Below are positions 44,654 to 53,555 of a DNA stretch of 64,000 nucleotides, one piece after another (the first letter of the stretch is position 1; the number at the start of each line of letters is the position of its first letter). Source of the DNA: Polymorphobacter_B sp038225475 (GTDB taxonomy: Bacteria > Pseudomonadota > Alphaproteobacteria > Sphingomonadales > Sphingomonadaceae). The notes under the pieces were generated by a model. That model was not told the DNA's origin. It ran no database searches and saw nothing but the letters and a program-made list of their open reading frames with translations. A program made the translations under genes and the position numbers. The DNA is taken from the NCBI GenBank assembly GCA_038225475.1, contig JBBRRA010000002.1, positions 230,993 through 294,992 on the forward strand. The letters are read 5' to 3'.

Positions 44654-45124
44654 TTACGGGCTCGGCGGTGCAACGAGCTTGCCGAAGTCGAACTTGGTTT
44701 CGGGGAGCAACCCCAGCTGCTGCATCATGCCGATGTCGTCGCGGCTGGCCCAATGGTCGGTGACCAGCCCGTTTTCGAGCCCGTACCAATGGATATGCTG
44801 GACATCGATCTGCCGCCCGGTCGGCTCGACACCGATCATCAGTCCGCCGTTGATCGGCAGTTTGCCGATGCCGAGATGCGTGCCCTTGAAGCGGCACCGC
44901 ACCATGACGTTCGACCCCGAGGCGACGATCGCTTCGGTGACAAAGCTGATATCTGGAAACGTCGCTTTGATGTCCCCAAGGATCGCCAATATCATCCGGC
45001 GCGGAACAACCCGGCCGTGATTGCGCGTCGGATCGCTCGACAGCGACGCCGCCGCCTCGAGCTGTCCCGCCGAGATCAACGCATGTAGCCGCGTGATGAT
45101 GTCGATATTGTCCTGCTCGCGCAT
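44654..45124 (-). CDS. SnoaL-like/NTF2-fold protein
   Basis: Encodes 156 residues from ATG 45124 (MREQDNIDIITRL), with GGAAAG close upstream; longer frames add a basic leader. The cone-shaped SnoaL/ester-cyclase pattern is visible: ILGDIKATFPDISFVTEAIVASGSNVMVRCRFKGTHLG, then EPTGRQIDVQHIHWYGLENGLVTDHW. Family members are cyclases, isomerases or ligand-binding proteins. The function here is unknown. A 190-bp convergent gap (44464-44653) before it shows no gene. Confidence 0.75.
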   Translation of the reverse strand: MREQDNIDIITRLHALISAGQLEAAASLSSDPTRNHGRVVPRRMILAILGDIKATFPDISFVTEAIVASGSNVMVRCRFKGTHLGIGKLPINGGLMIGVEPTGRQIDVQHIHWYGLENGLVTDHWASRDDIGMMQQLGLLPETKFDFGKLVAPPSP

Positions 45125-45272
45125 TCGCTTTCCATTCCCGCTGTGAACGACTGTCGCCCCGAGGCGAAACGGCACGGCGGCGACCCAACTTGCGACCACA
45201 AGGCCGCGCACCACGCGCCGCCGGGATACGGTGTCTCGAGCTGTGCAATGACCGTTTCGCATCGACGCCTAT

Positions 45273-46004
45273 TCAGCCGAGGCGCAGCGTCGCGTCTTGA
45301 ACATTTCCGACATTGGGCAGAATCGCACGCGGCGGCGCCCCCGTCAGCGCCGTCATCTCGCGGGTAAAATGCGCCTGGTCGGCATAGCCGCCGTCGAACG
45401 CCGACCCGGCCAGCGACGCGCCCGCCTTGGCCGCTGCCACCGCACGGCGAAGCCGCGCAATCCGCTGAAAGCGTTTCGGATGCAGCCCCAAAACGGCATG
45501 GAACGACCGCGTCAGCTGCCGCTCGCTCAGGTTGAGCGCCGCCGCCACCTCGCCGACTGTCGCGCCGCGCCCCAACGCCGTTGCCGCAGCACCGGCGCGC
45601 GACAGCGCGGGCGCGCCGGTACCAACCAGCCCGCCCGCCGTGCCGGCTTCGAAGCGCGCCTCCAGCCACCGTGCACGCTCGCCACAGATGTCGCGCAAAT
45701 CGACGACCATGTCGGTCAGTTCGCTGAGCGGGATGCCGAGCCACATCGCGGCATTTGCCGAACCGACCGACAACAGCTCGACACGTTGCCCGACGCGGTA
45801 CCGCGACGCCCGCGCGACCGTCATCGGCCCGATCACATCGATGCGACCATCGACCCATGCCAGATCGAGCGCGGTATCGGGCAGCACCACGCGACGCTCC
45901 GCCACCTCGAACCGACCGAGCGACAGTGCGCTGAGTTCGTGCCGAACCGACATTGCCCCCATCGGACGCAATTCCCTTTGGAACGCCGCAACCACCCGCC
46001 GCAA
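45273..46004 (-). CDS. AraC family transcriptional regulator
   Basis: Encodes up to 243 residues. The C-terminal HTH domain (about 145-235) has NLSERQLTRSFHAVLGLHPKRFQRIARLRRAV and FDGGYADQAHFTREMTALTG. The N-terminal part (VVLPDTALDLAWVDGRIDVIGPMTV) resembles the effector domain of a common AraC subgroup (DUF6597-like). The farthest start is TTG 46004; ATG 45962 or 45953 are alternatives. Targets are unknown. It lies upstream of the SnoaL-like gene on the same strand, 148 bp away. Confidence 0.85.
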   Translation of the reverse strand: MRRVVAAFQRELRPMGAMSVRHELSALSLGRFEVAERRVVLPDTALDLAWVDGRIDVIGPMTVARASRYRVGQRVELLSVGSANAAMWLGIPLSELTDMVVDLRDICGERARWLEARFEAGTAGGLVGTGAPALSRAGAAATALGRGATVGEVAAALNLSERQLTRSFHAVLGLHPKRFQRIARLRRAVAAAKAGASLAGSAFDGGYADQAHFTREMTALTGAPPRAILPNVGNVQDATLRLG

Positions 46005-46066
46005 GTATCCACGAGGCTAACAGGACGCGGGCGATTTGTCGCCGCCTCGGGGGATAAAACCGGCGG

Positions 46067-46618
46067 CTAAACCCGTTGCGTCAGCGCGATCGCCACGCGG
46101 CAGCCGGCGCGGATCACCCGGGTCATCATCCCGAAGCCGCCGGTGTCGCCGACGTGCGCGGCGGCGGTGTCGCGGTGTTCGACTTCATCTGCCTGGAAAT
46201 CGGCGATATGCGCCTCCAGCTCGGGATCGGATCCGGCGAGCGCGGCGCGTTGCGCGGCATAATGGCGGTCGATCTCGGTTTCGACTGCGACGGTGCAGGC
46301 CATCGCCGCGGTCGGGCCGAGCAGCGCAGTCGCCGCGCCCAGCGCATAGCCGGCGACGTGCCAGATCGGGTGGAGCAGCGTCGGGCGGACGCGGCGTTCG
46401 ACGATCAATCGGTTGAACGTATCGAGATGGCGTTGTTCCTGCGCCTTCATCCGGCCGATTTCGGCAGCGATGGGCGTGCGGTTGCCCATCACCGCGAGCT
46501 GACCGGCATAAATCCGCGCCGCGCCATATTCGCCGGCGTGATCGACGCGGATCATCTGTTCGACGCTTTCGTGTGCGTCGCCCGGCAGGCGCGGTTTCAG
46601 CGCTTCAACGTCAGCCAC
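46067..46618 (-). CDS. coq7: Demethoxyubiquinone hydroxylase
   Basis: Encodes 183 residues. The di-iron ligands of COQ7 are visible: E30 (DHAGEYGA), E61 and H64 (QEQRHL), then Glu in VETEIDRHY and Glu-His in DEVEHRD. It hydroxylates demethoxyubiquinone in ubiquinone synthesis at the membrane. GTG 46618 begins the conserved N terminus and overlaps the dsbB 3' end by 22 bp. It is the last gene of a YqaA-dsbB-coq7 leftward unit. Confidence 0.93.
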   Translation of the reverse strand: MADVEALKPRLPGDAHESVEQMIRVDHAGEYGAARIYAGQLAVMGNRTPIAAEIGRMKAQEQRHLDTFNRLIVERRVRPTLLHPIWHVAGYALGAATALLGPTAAMACTVAVETEIDRHYAAQRAALAGSDPELEAHIADFQADEVEHRDTAAAHVGDTGGFGMMTRVIRAGCRVAIALTQRV

Positions 46619-47058
46619 AAACTCGCTCCACCAATCAGCGTCGACAGCAGCGCGTTGTATCCCGCCATCGACACCCCGAACAGCGTCCATGCCGCCGCAT
46701 CGCACAGGATCAACGGCGTCGCGAGCACCATCTTGGTGATATCGGCAACACTGCCGGTCATCGCCTGCGCGGTGCATGCGGCCGGGCCCGCCCACCAATG
46801 ATATTCGACACCGGCATGGAAATACCCGATTGCCGCCGTCACCAGCAGGCTGAGCCCGGCGAGCAGCAGCACGCGCTTGTCATGGCGCAGCGCCCACGCC
46901 AGCAGCGCGAGACACAGCGCGGCGACATGCGGCCAGCGTTGCCACAGGCACATCTCGCACGGCTGCAGCCCGCCGAGATACTGGAACGCCAGCGCGCCGC
47001 CGAGCAGCGCGCTCGACCCGAGCAGGATCAGCGCGGTGGCGCGCGCTTCAGAGCGCAT
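46597..47058 (-). CDS. dsbB: Disulfide bond formation protein DsbB
   Basis: Encodes 153 residues with four membrane helices. The first catalytic pair is C34-E-M-C37 (LQPCEMCLWQRWPH); the second consists of Cys in GPAACTAQAM and PLILCDAAAW. It passes electrons from periplasmic DsbA to quinone, so linkage to the ubiquinone gene coq7 is fitting. ATG 47058 is chosen over an upstream start. It overlaps the YqaA gene by 11 bp. Confidence 0.92.
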   Translation of the reverse strand: MRSEARATALILLGSSALLGGALAFQYLGGLQPCEMCLWQRWPHVAALCLALLAWALRHDKRVLLLAGLSLLVTAAIGYFHAGVEYHWWAGPAACTAQAMTGSVADITKMVLATPLILCDAAAWTLFGVSMAGYNALLSTLIGGASLWLTLKR

Positions 47059-47617
47059 AGCGGACCAGCACAAAGCCGCCGAACAGCGCGGCTGCAGCCA
47101 TCAGCACGCGGTGGAAATGCGCTTCGATATAATGTTCAGCGACCGCGCCGAAGCGCTTGAGCAGCAGCGCGACAATGACATAGCGCGAGCCGCGCCCGAC
47201 GATCGCCGAGCCGACGGCGGCAACCAGCCCGAGCTTGAGGCTGCCCGCCGCAACCGCGGCCGGCATCGGCGCGAGCAGATAGAATAGCGGCCACAATAAC
47301 GCGTTGCTGCGCACGGCGGCGGTGAAATGGTCGAACTCGGCCTGCTTGCCGAGCAGGTGCAGCAGCGGCGTGGCGACCGCGTCGAACAGCGTCGCGCCGA
47401 TGAAATAAGCGATGACACCGCCGATCGCCGACGCAACGGTGCCGATCAGTGCATAGCGAAGCGCGCGCTCCGGACGCGCGATCGACATCGGCAGCTGCAG
47501 CAGCTCGGGGGGCAGCGTGAAAATCGCGCCGTCGATGAACGCGACCAGCGCCAGCCAGCGTTCCGCATTGGGCCGCCCCGCAAGCACCAGCAGCCGGTCG
47601 TAAAGCTTTCGCAGCAA
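47048..47617 (-). CDS. YqaA family membrane protein (VTT/SNARE-associated domain)
   Basis: Encodes 189 residues. Several helices and FIDGAIFTLPPELLQLPMSI plus LLAPMPAAVAAGSLKLGLVA are typical of YqaA, a relative of DedA with a VTT domain; DedA proteins include lipid scramblases/transporters. The only well-placed start is TTG 47617. It heads a transcript with dsbB and coq7. The exact role is not known. Confidence 0.85.
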   Translation of the reverse strand: MLRKLYDRLLVLAGRPNAERWLALVAFIDGAIFTLPPELLQLPMSIARPERALRYALIGTVASAIGGVIAYFIGATLFDAVATPLLHLLGKQAEFDHFTAAVRSNALLWPLFYLLAPMPAAVAAGSLKLGLVAAVGSAIVGRGSRYVIVALLLKRFGAVAEHYIEAHFHRVLMAAAALFGGFVLVRYAL

Positions 47618-47684
47618 GCGCGCATTCCCGGGTCAGCCGATGGAGTGGCTGCTGTAGCGCGGGATGGGCTTGGTGCAAAGCCCG

Positions 47685-47718
47685 ACCGCCATCCCCGCAA
47701 GGTCGCGGGGATGGCGGT
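47685..47718 (-). terminator. Strong hairpin after dps
   Basis: A perfect 14-bp stem (47685-47698 with 47705-47718) and a 6-base loop lie 5 bases after the dps stop. On the dps strand it is followed by CGGGCTTTGC, without a good T-run. It probably stabilises or terminates the dps mRNA. Confidence 0.6.
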
Positions 47719-47723
47719 GCGGC

Positions 47724-48305
47724 TTACTTTTCGCTGCGAACGAGGTCGGTTTCGGCGAGATGCTCGGCGAGGAACCAGACCTGCGGTTCGCCGGTGCGGA
47801 TGATGTTGCTCACCAGCAGGTCGTTGGTGCCGTCGTCGCCGGCTTCGTCGGCCATATCGGCACCTTCATGCGCCTGGCCAAGGATGATCTCGTGCGCTTC
47901 GAGCAGCCGGGCGAGCTGCGTCGGCACGTCTTCGCGGCCCTTCGGCGGGCGCGGGATGCGTGTCATCTCGGCGACATCGGGGGCCATCGCGATGCTGATC
48001 CCGCCCAGCGCCATGATCCGCTCGGCGATCATATCGACGAGCGCCGCCTGCTCCTCGTAATGCTTGTCGAGCAGCAGATGCAGTTGATAGAAAGTGGCAC
48101 CCGACATCTGCCAGTGGTGCTTTTTATACATGTCGCGCAGCGTCATCGTATCGGCGAGCACCTGGTTCAGGATCTCGACGCTTTGCGAGCGCACATTGTC
48201 CTTGAGGCCGATCGGCAGCTTCTTGAGCGTGCCGAACGCCTGGATTTCGCGGTAATCGACCTTGTACTGCGGCTGTGCAGCGTCGTTGGCGGGGGCTTTT
48301 GCCAT
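47724..48305 (-). CDS. dps: Dps family ferritin-like protein
   Basis: Encodes 193 residues. The four-helix ferritin-like fold has the intersubunit ferroxidase motif MYKKHHWQMSGATFYQLHLLLDKHYEEQAALVDMIAERI (His and Glu/Asp ligands within). It stores iron and protects DNA under oxidative stress. AAGGAG precedes the ATG by 7 bases. The N-terminal lysine-rich tail (KAPANDAAQPQYK) may contact DNA. A strong hairpin follows the gene. Confidence 0.93.
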   Translation of the reverse strand: MAKAPANDAAQPQYKVDYREIQAFGTLKKLPIGLKDNVRSQSVEILNQVLADTMTLRDMYKKHHWQMSGATFYQLHLLLDKHYEEQAALVDMIAERIMALGGISIAMAPDVAEMTRIPRPPKGREDVPTQLARLLEAHEIILGQAHEGADMADEAGDDGTNDLLVSNIIRTGEPQVWFLAEHLAETDLVRSEK

Positions 48306-48360
48306 TTGAAGGCTCCTTTGGAGGGTGAGTTCGATCGGATGCGGAACGACAGGCCGCGCC

Positions 48361-48699
48361 TCAGGTTCCGTGCTTTGTCGCGGTCGCGGCAATCAGACCC
48401 AGTTCGGTTGCCACCAGCGCGCTCGGCGCGCCGCGCGCCACGATCAGCGTCGACGCGGGCCGGTCACCGCGCACCACGACGACCGCACCCTTCGGGCAAA
48501 TATCGAGGCAGGCGGTTTCGACAAAGCGCACCGCGGCGCGCTTGCCCTTCGCCAGCCCCAGATCGGCGCGCAGGGTCTTTGCAAGGCTGCGGTCGCGGTC
48601 CTTGCCGAACCCGCCGCCAAGCTTTTTGCCGCACTTGCGACAGATGGCGACGAGAACCGTCGCCGGCGACGGCAGCACGCGGATTTCGGGATTGCTCAT
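48361..48699 (-). CDS. Thioredoxin-like [2Fe-2S] ferredoxin
   Basis: Encodes 112 residues. Four cysteines in the arrangement C20-x2-C23 ... C64-x3-C68 (CRKCGKKL and CLDICPKG) fit a thioredoxin-like 2Fe-2S protein related to NuoE/Shethna type. It is probably an electron carrier; the partner is not obvious. It lies 34 bp downstream of ctpA on the same strand. ATG 48699 is the clear start. Confidence 0.82.
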   Translation of the reverse strand: MSNPEIRVLPSPATVLVAICRKCGKKLGGGFGKDRDRSLAKTLRADLGLAKGKRAAVRFVETACLDICPKGAVVVVRGDRPASTLIVARGAPSALVATELGLIAATATKHGT

Positions 48700-48733
48700 C
48701 CCGCCACAACGCCGCCCGGCGCATTTCGGTCCG

Positions 48734-50059
48734 CTATTTCGATGCGGTCTGCACCGGCGCAACCCCGTCGAGCCGGGTCAGCACCTTGAGCGCATAGTCC
48801 ATCTGATAGTCGGTGACGCCGGCCTTTTTGAGCGCGTCGGCGGTCGCGGCAAAGCGCGGATCGGACTTTTCGTCGGTCTCGATCAGCTTGTTGTCGGCCT
48901 TGACGTCGGCGATCAGGTGCCGACGCAAGTCGGCCTCGCGCAGGTGCGGCAGCCGGTCCTTGAGCGCCGCGTCGCTAAGCTGCGGGACGGCGATGTCGGG
49001 TTCGATACCGGCTTCCTGCACCGACCGGCCCGACGGCGTATAATAGCGCGCGGTGGTCAGCCGCAGCGCGCTGTCATCGCCGAGCGGGATCAGCGTCTGC
49101 ACCGACCCCTTGCCGAAACTGCGCTGCCCGATGACGAGCGCGCGGCGGTGGTCCTGCAGCGCACCGGCGACGATCTCGGCCGCCGATGCCGAGCCCTCGT
49201 CAATCAGCACGATCACCGGCTTGCCGCCGGTCAAGTCGCCGCCGCGGGCATAATAGCGCTGAATATCGGTCTTGGCGCGGCCCCGCTGCGAGACGATCTC
49301 GCCGCGGTCGAGGAAAGCGTCCGAAACCTCGATCGACTGGTCGAGCAAGCCGCCGGGGTTCGAGCGCAGGTCGACGACGAAGCCCGCGAGCTTCGGACCA
49401 AGCTGCTTTTCGATCGCGGCGATCGCGGCGCGCGTGGCCGGGCCGGTCTGCTTGCTGAACGTCGAAATACGGATGATGCCCGCGTCGCCCTTCACTTCCC
49501 ATTTGACCGGCTTGATCTGGATGACTTCGCGCCGCAGCGTGAATTCAAGCGGTTTGATCGTGCCCTCGCGCACCACGGTGATCTTGATGTCGGTGCCCGC
49601 CGGGCCGCGCATCTTGTCGACCGCCTCGTTCAGCGACACGCCGTACAACAGGTCGCCGTTGATCCGCGTGATAAAATCGCCCGCCTTGATCCCGGCGCGC
49701 GCCGCCGGCGTATCGTCGGTGGGGGCGATCACCTTGACCGCGCCGTCCTCGGTGCTGACGGTCAATCCGAGCCCGCCATATTCGCCGTCGGTCGTCTGGC
49801 GCATCTGCGCGAAATCGCGCGGGCCCATATAGCTTGAATGCGGGTCGAGGCTGGCAAGCATGCCGTTGATCGCGCCTTCGATCAGCGTCTTGTCGTCGAC
49901 CTTGTCGACATAGTCGGCGCGGACGCGTTCGAAGACGTCCATCAACGCGTCGAGTTGTTTATAAGTGTTGGTTTCGGGCGCGGCCTGGACGACCGCCGGA
50001 GCCGGGATCAGCAGCAGCAAGCCAAAAGCAGCGGCGAATTTCAGACGCGCAGGCGACAT
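48734..50059 (-). CDS. ctpA: C-terminal processing protease, S41 family
   Basis: Encodes 441 residues. The signal peptide (MSPARLKFAAAFGLLLLIPAPAVVQA) is followed by a PDZ domain (about 80-165, GLGLTVSTEDGAVKVIAPTDDTPAARAGIKAGDFI) and the S41 core with catalytic Ser in IDEGSASAAEIV and Lys in GQRSFGKGSVQT. It trims C termini of periplasmic or cell-wall proteins, including peptidoglycan endopeptidases in other Gram-negatives. The start is the ATG at 50059. Confidence 0.94.
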   Translation of the reverse strand: MSPARLKFAAAFGLLLLIPAPAVVQAAPETNTYKQLDALMDVFERVRADYVDKVDDKTLIEGAINGMLASLDPHSSYMGPRDFAQMRQTTDGEYGGLGLTVSTEDGAVKVIAPTDDTPAARAGIKAGDFITRINGDLLYGVSLNEAVDKMRGPAGTDIKITVVREGTIKPLEFTLRREVIQIKPVKWEVKGDAGIIRISTFSKQTGPATRAAIAAIEKQLGPKLAGFVVDLRSNPGGLLDQSIEVSDAFLDRGEIVSQRGRAKTDIQRYYARGGDLTGGKPVIVLIDEGSASAAEIVAGALQDHRRALVIGQRSFGKGSVQTLIPLGDDSALRLTTARYYTPSGRSVQEAGIEPDIAVPQLSDAALKDRLPHLREADLRRHLIADVKADNKLIETDEKSDPRFAATADALKKAGVTDYQMDYALKVLTRLDGVAPVQTASK

Positions 50060-50203
50060 CGACTTTGGCCCTTTCCAACAGGCAGGCACCTGCCATCATA
50101 GCACCAAGTGCCGCCGCCGCCACGGCTATGATTGCGCCGCGACATTTCGGAACCGGCGACCGGACGGCACGTTCGGGAGACGCCCCCTTTCAGGAGAATG
50201 GTC

Positions 50204-51016
50204 ATGGCGATGGTCAAAACGCGCGACGGCACCACCCTGTACGTCAAGGACTGGGGGCATGGCCGCCCGGTGGTGCTGCTCCACGGCTGGCCGCTGAGCG
50301 CCGACAGCTGGGACGATCAGGCGCTGGCGCTGGCGAACGCCGGGCACCGCGTGATCTTTTACGACCGCCGCGGTTTTGGCCGGTCGGAGCAGCCGTGGAG
50401 CGGCTTCGACTATGACACGCTTGCCGACGATCTTGCCGATGTGATCGCCGCGACCGGGGCCGAAAACCCCGCGCTGGTCGGCTTTTCGATGGGCGGCGGC
50501 GAGGTCGCGCGCTTCGTATCGCGCCACGGCGGCGTCCGCGCGGCAGCGCTGATCGCGTCGGTCGTGCCGTTCATGCTCAAGACCGGCGACAACCCCGACG
50601 GGGTTCCCGGCGAGGAGTTCGACAAGATCAAAGCCGGGATCCAGGCCGATCGCCCGAAATTCCTCGCGGGGTTTCTCAAGGATTTCTACGGCGTCGGGTT
50701 GGTGTCGAAACCGGTCAGCGACGAGGTGGTGGCGGCATCGTTGCAAGTCGCGCTGCAGGCCGGACTGAAGGGCACGCTCGACTGCGTCGATGCGTTTGGC
50801 CGGACCGATTTCCGCGGCGACCTTGCGGCGTTCACCATGCCGACGCTGATTTTGCACGGCACCGCCGACAAGACCGTGCCGATCGCGGTCAGCGGGCGCG
50901 CTGCGGCGCGCGGCATTCCGGGATCGAAGCTGATCGAAATCGACGGGCCGCACGGCTTGCTTGCGACGCACAAGGACGAGGTCAGCAAGGCGCTGGTGGA
51001 CTTCCTCGCGCGCTAG
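50204..51016 (+). CDS. Alpha/beta hydrolase (non-heme chloroperoxidase/esterase type)
   Basis: Encodes 270 residues. Nucleophile Ser is in GFSMGGGEV, Asp in LHGTADKTVPI and His in DGPHGLLATH; the oxyanion region is LHGWPLSADSW. These match the cofactor-free haloperoxidase/esterase group, where Met after the Ser and a Trp in the oxyanion loop favour perhydrolysis. AGGAG (50192-50196) is 7 bases from ATG 50204, so that start is preferred over ATG 50198. The natural substrate is unknown. Confidence 0.88.
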   Translation: MAMVKTRDGTTLYVKDWGHGRPVVLLHGWPLSADSWDDQALALANAGHRVIFYDRRGFGRSEQPWSGFDYDTLADDLADVIAATGAENPALVGFSMGGGEVARFVSRHGGVRAAALIASVVPFMLKTGDNPDGVPGEEFDKIKAGIQADRPKFLAGFLKDFYGVGLVSKPVSDEVVAASLQVALQAGLKGTLDCVDAFGRTDFRGDLAAFTMPTLILHGTADKTVPIAVSGRAAARGIPGSKLIEIDGPHGLLATHKDEVSKALVDFLAR

Positions 51017-51086
51017 GCTAGGTGCCGTTCAGCGCAGGTGCAGGCGGCAGGATTACGCTGCTGCCGCCTGCCCTTGGAGACCGCCG

Positions 51087-51848
51087 ATGCCGCGCGCACT
51101 GATTTTGATTGCACTCGCCGGTGCAGCATCGGGCGCGACTGCCGCGCCGGTGCGCGACGCCGACCAGGCCGCCCGCTACCGCGCGTGTCTCGAGCTTGTG
51201 CAAAGCGCGCCCGATCAGGCGATCGACCGGGCGATGCAGTGGCGCGGCGATGCCAATGGCGGGGTGCCCGCGCGGCATTGCCTCGCGCTCGCCTATGTCG
51301 CCAAGGGGTCCTATGCCGAGGCAGCGACCGCGCTCGAGGCGACTGCGCGCGCCGCCGAAGCCGAGGGCGATCCCAATGTCGCCGACCTGTGGGGTCAGGC
51401 GGGTAACGCCGCGATGCTCGGCGGTCAGCCGGCGGCGGCGCTGGCGTATTTGAGTTCGGGGATCACCGCGTCGGGCAACGCGGCGCCGCGCACGGCGGCA
51501 CTGCTGGTGGACCGCGCCCGGGTCGCGGTCGAGCTTCGGCAGCTGACCGCGGCGCGCGCCGATCTCGACCGGGCGACGCGGCTCGATCCCGCGTCGCCGT
51601 TCGGCTGGCTGCTGCGCGCCACGCTGGCCCGGCGCGAGCATGACCTGCCGGCGGCCGAACGCGCTATTCTGGAGGCGGCGAAGCGCGCACCGAACGATCC
51701 CGATGTCGGGGTCGAGGCGGGCAATATCGCCGCCGCGCAGGGCAAGACCGCGCTCGCGCGCAGCGCGTGGACCGCCGTCGTCAAGGGTGCGCCGGGATCG
51801 CCTGCCGCCGACGCCGCGACAAAGGCGCTCGCCGAAAACCCGGGGTAG
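51087..51848 (+). CDS. Secreted TPR-repeat protein
   Basis: Encodes 253 residues. A signal peptide (MPRALILIALAGAASGATAAP) is followed by several tetratricopeptide-like helical pairs (about 55-235), such as ARHCLALAYVAKGSYAEAATALE and AARADLDRATRLDPASPFGWLL. It is probably a periplasmic scaffold. The function is unknown. Same strand as the preceding hydrolase with a 70-bp gap. Confidence 0.75.
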   Translation: MPRALILIALAGAASGATAAPVRDADQAARYRACLELVQSAPDQAIDRAMQWRGDANGGVPARHCLALAYVAKGSYAEAATALEATARAAEAEGDPNVADLWGQAGNAAMLGGQPAAALAYLSSGITASGNAAPRTAALLVDRARVAVELRQLTAARADLDRATRLDPASPFGWLLRATLARREHDLPAAERAILEAAKRAPNDPDVGVEAGNIAAAQGKTALARSAWTAVVKGAPGSPAADAATKALAENPG

Positions 51849-51902
51849 GCGACCGCGCTGCACGGCGCTAGTGTTGCTGACTCGTAAACGAAAGCGGCCT
51901 CG

Positions 51903-52319
51903 ATGAAATATCTGCACACCATGATCCGCGTCACCGATATCGATGCGACACTGAAGTTTTTTGCGCTGCTCGGGCTGACCGAGCTCAAGCGGTTCGACAA
52001 CGAAGCCGGGCGGTTCACGCTGGTCTTCCTTGCCGCGCCGGGCGACGAGACTGCGCAGGTCGAGCTGACGCATAACTGGGACGAGGGTGGCTATACCGGC
52101 GGGCGCAACTTCGGGCATCTGGCTTATGCCGTCGATGATATTTATGCGACCTGCCAGCGGCTCCACGACGGCGGCGTGACGATCAACCGCCCGCCGCGCG
52201 ACGGCCACATGGCGTTCGTCCGCTCGCCCGACGGCATCTCGATCGAGCTGCTGCAGGCCGGTGGCCGCCTGTCGCCCGCCGAGCCATGGGCATCGATGGC
52301 CAACACGGGCGTTTGGTAA
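51903..52319 (+). CDS. gloA: Lactoylglutathione lyase (glyoxalase I)
   Basis: Encodes 138 residues of the vicinal oxygen chelate fold. Metal ligands are H5 (MKYLHTMIR), Glu in QVELTHNW, His in FGHLAYAVDD and Glu in ISIELLQ. It converts the methylglyoxal-glutathione hemithioacetal to S-lactoylglutathione. Its TAA overlaps the ATG of gloB (TAATG), so both detoxification steps are co-translated. The short length and absent insertion fit the Ni/Co-dependent bacterial class. Confidence 0.93.
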   Translation: MKYLHTMIRVTDIDATLKFFALLGLTELKRFDNEAGRFTLVFLAAPGDETAQVELTHNWDEGGYTGGRNFGHLAYAVDDIYATCQRLHDGGVTINRPPRDGHMAFVRSPDGISIELLQAGGRLSPAEPWASMANTGVW

Positions 52320-53044
52320 TGCTCGAAGTCGTTCAGATCGCAGTGCTGACCGACAATTACGTCTATCTGGCGCATGACGACAGCGGCGCGACAGCGGTCA
52401 TCGACCCGGCGGTCGCCGAGCCGGTGCTTGCCGAGGCGCACGCGCGCGGCTGGACGATCACCGACATCCTCAACACGCACTGGCACCCCGACCATGTCGG
52501 CGGCAACCTTGCGATCAAGGCGGCGACCGGCGCGCGCATCACCGGCCCCGCCGGTGAAGCCGCGAAAATCCCGGGCATCGACCGCGCCGTGACGCAGGGC
52601 GACCGCGTCGCCGTTGGCGTGTCGATGTTCGACGTTATCGACGTCGGCGGCCATACGGCGGGGCACAATGCCTATTACAATGCGCAGTCGAAGACGCTGT
52701 TTTGCGGCGACACGCTGTTCGCGCTCGGCTGCGGACGATTGTTCGAAGGGACGGCGGCGCAAATGGCCGCCAGCCTCGCCAAGCTAATGGCGCTCGCCGA
52801 CGATACGCGCGTGTTCTGCGCGCATGAATATACCGCCGCCAATGCGCGCTTTGCGGTCACTGTCGAGCCCGACAACGCCGCGCTGATCTCCCGGGTTGCC
52901 GAAATTGCCGAGCTGCGCGCCGCTGGCCGCCCCACAGTGCCGTCGACGATCGGCCGCGAGCGCGCGACCAATCCGTTCGTCCGCGCGCCCGACGTTGCAG
53001 AATTCGCTGCCCGGCGCGCCGCAAAGGATGTATTTCGGGGATAG
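52319..53044 (+). CDS. gloB: Hydroxyacylglutathione hydrolase (glyoxalase II)
   Basis: Encodes 241 residues of the metallo-beta-lactamase fold. The binuclear site is THWHPDHVGG (H54, H56, D58, H59), with His in GGHTAGHN, Asp in FCGDTLFALGCGRLFEG and His in CAHEYTAAN. It hydrolyses S-lactoylglutathione to lactate and glutathione. C-terminal RERATNPFVR is the GloB substrate-binding tail. Direct coupling to gloA is good support for both assignments. Confidence 0.94.
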   Translation: MLEVVQIAVLTDNYVYLAHDDSGATAVIDPAVAEPVLAEAHARGWTITDILNTHWHPDHVGGNLAIKAATGARITGPAGEAAKIPGIDRAVTQGDRVAVGVSMFDVIDVGGHTAGHNAYYNAQSKTLFCGDTLFALGCGRLFEGTAAQMAASLAKLMALADDTRVFCAHEYTAANARFAVTVEPDNAALISRVAEIAELRAAGRPTVPSTIGRERATNPFVRAPDVAEFAARRAAKDVFRG

Positions 53045-53071
53045 TCGTTAGTTGCTCTGGGAGTTTGGATC

Positions 53072-53461
53072 ATGCCTGCACCCCGCCTCGCCCGCCTGAC
53101 CGCGCCGCTGCTGCTCGCAGCCTGTGCTGCAACCACCGTCGCCGATGCGCCGCCACCCGCCGCTGCCGGGGTGGCGAGCGGCGCGCCGGTCAATTGCCTG
53201 ACGCAGCGGCTGACCGACAATCAGCGCGTGATCGACACGCGCACGATCCTGTACCGCGTCGGGCGGCAATGGTACCGCAACGACCTGCCGAACGAATGCC
53301 CACGGCTCGATGACCGCGCGACGATCATCACGCGCACCACGATCAGCCAGATCTGCGCCGGCGACATCTTCGAAGTCGCCGACCTGACCACGCACACCAG
53401 CTATGGCAGCTGCATCTTTGGCAAATATACCCCGGTGACGCTGCCCAAAACCGTCCGTTAG
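53072..53461 (+). CDS. Small lipoprotein, DUF6491-like
   Basis: Encodes 129 residues. A lipobox LLLAAC near residue 19 follows a hydrophobic leader, so it is probably a lipoprotein. The mature part has VNCLTQRLTDNQRVIDTRTILYRVGRQWYRNDLPNECP and an ISQICAGDIFEV element with Cys residues, which resembles DUF6491. Function is unknown. It starts 27 bp after gloB. Confidence 0.65.
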   Translation: MPAPRLARLTAPLLLAACAATTVADAPPPAAAGVASGAPVNCLTQRLTDNQRVIDTRTILYRVGRQWYRNDLPNECPRLDDRATIITRTTISQICAGDIFEVADLTTHTSYGSCIFGKYTPVTLPKTVR

Positions 53462-53504
53462 AAAAAACAATCGGGCCCCACCCCTTGTAATTGAACTGCA
53501 TTTA

Positions 53505-53539
53505 GATATATCGGTTTCATCGAGATAATTCGATATATC
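53505..53539. promoter_or_regulatory. Paired GATATATC palindromes before padR
   Basis: GATATATC is found at 53505-53512 and 53532-53539, 27 bp apart centre to centre, in an AT-rich stretch unusual for this DNA. The second ends 17 bases before the padR ATG. PadR proteins usually repress their own gene through such palindromes, so I infer these are its operators. Confidence 0.55.
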
Positions 53540-53555
53540 AAAATGGAGACGAAAT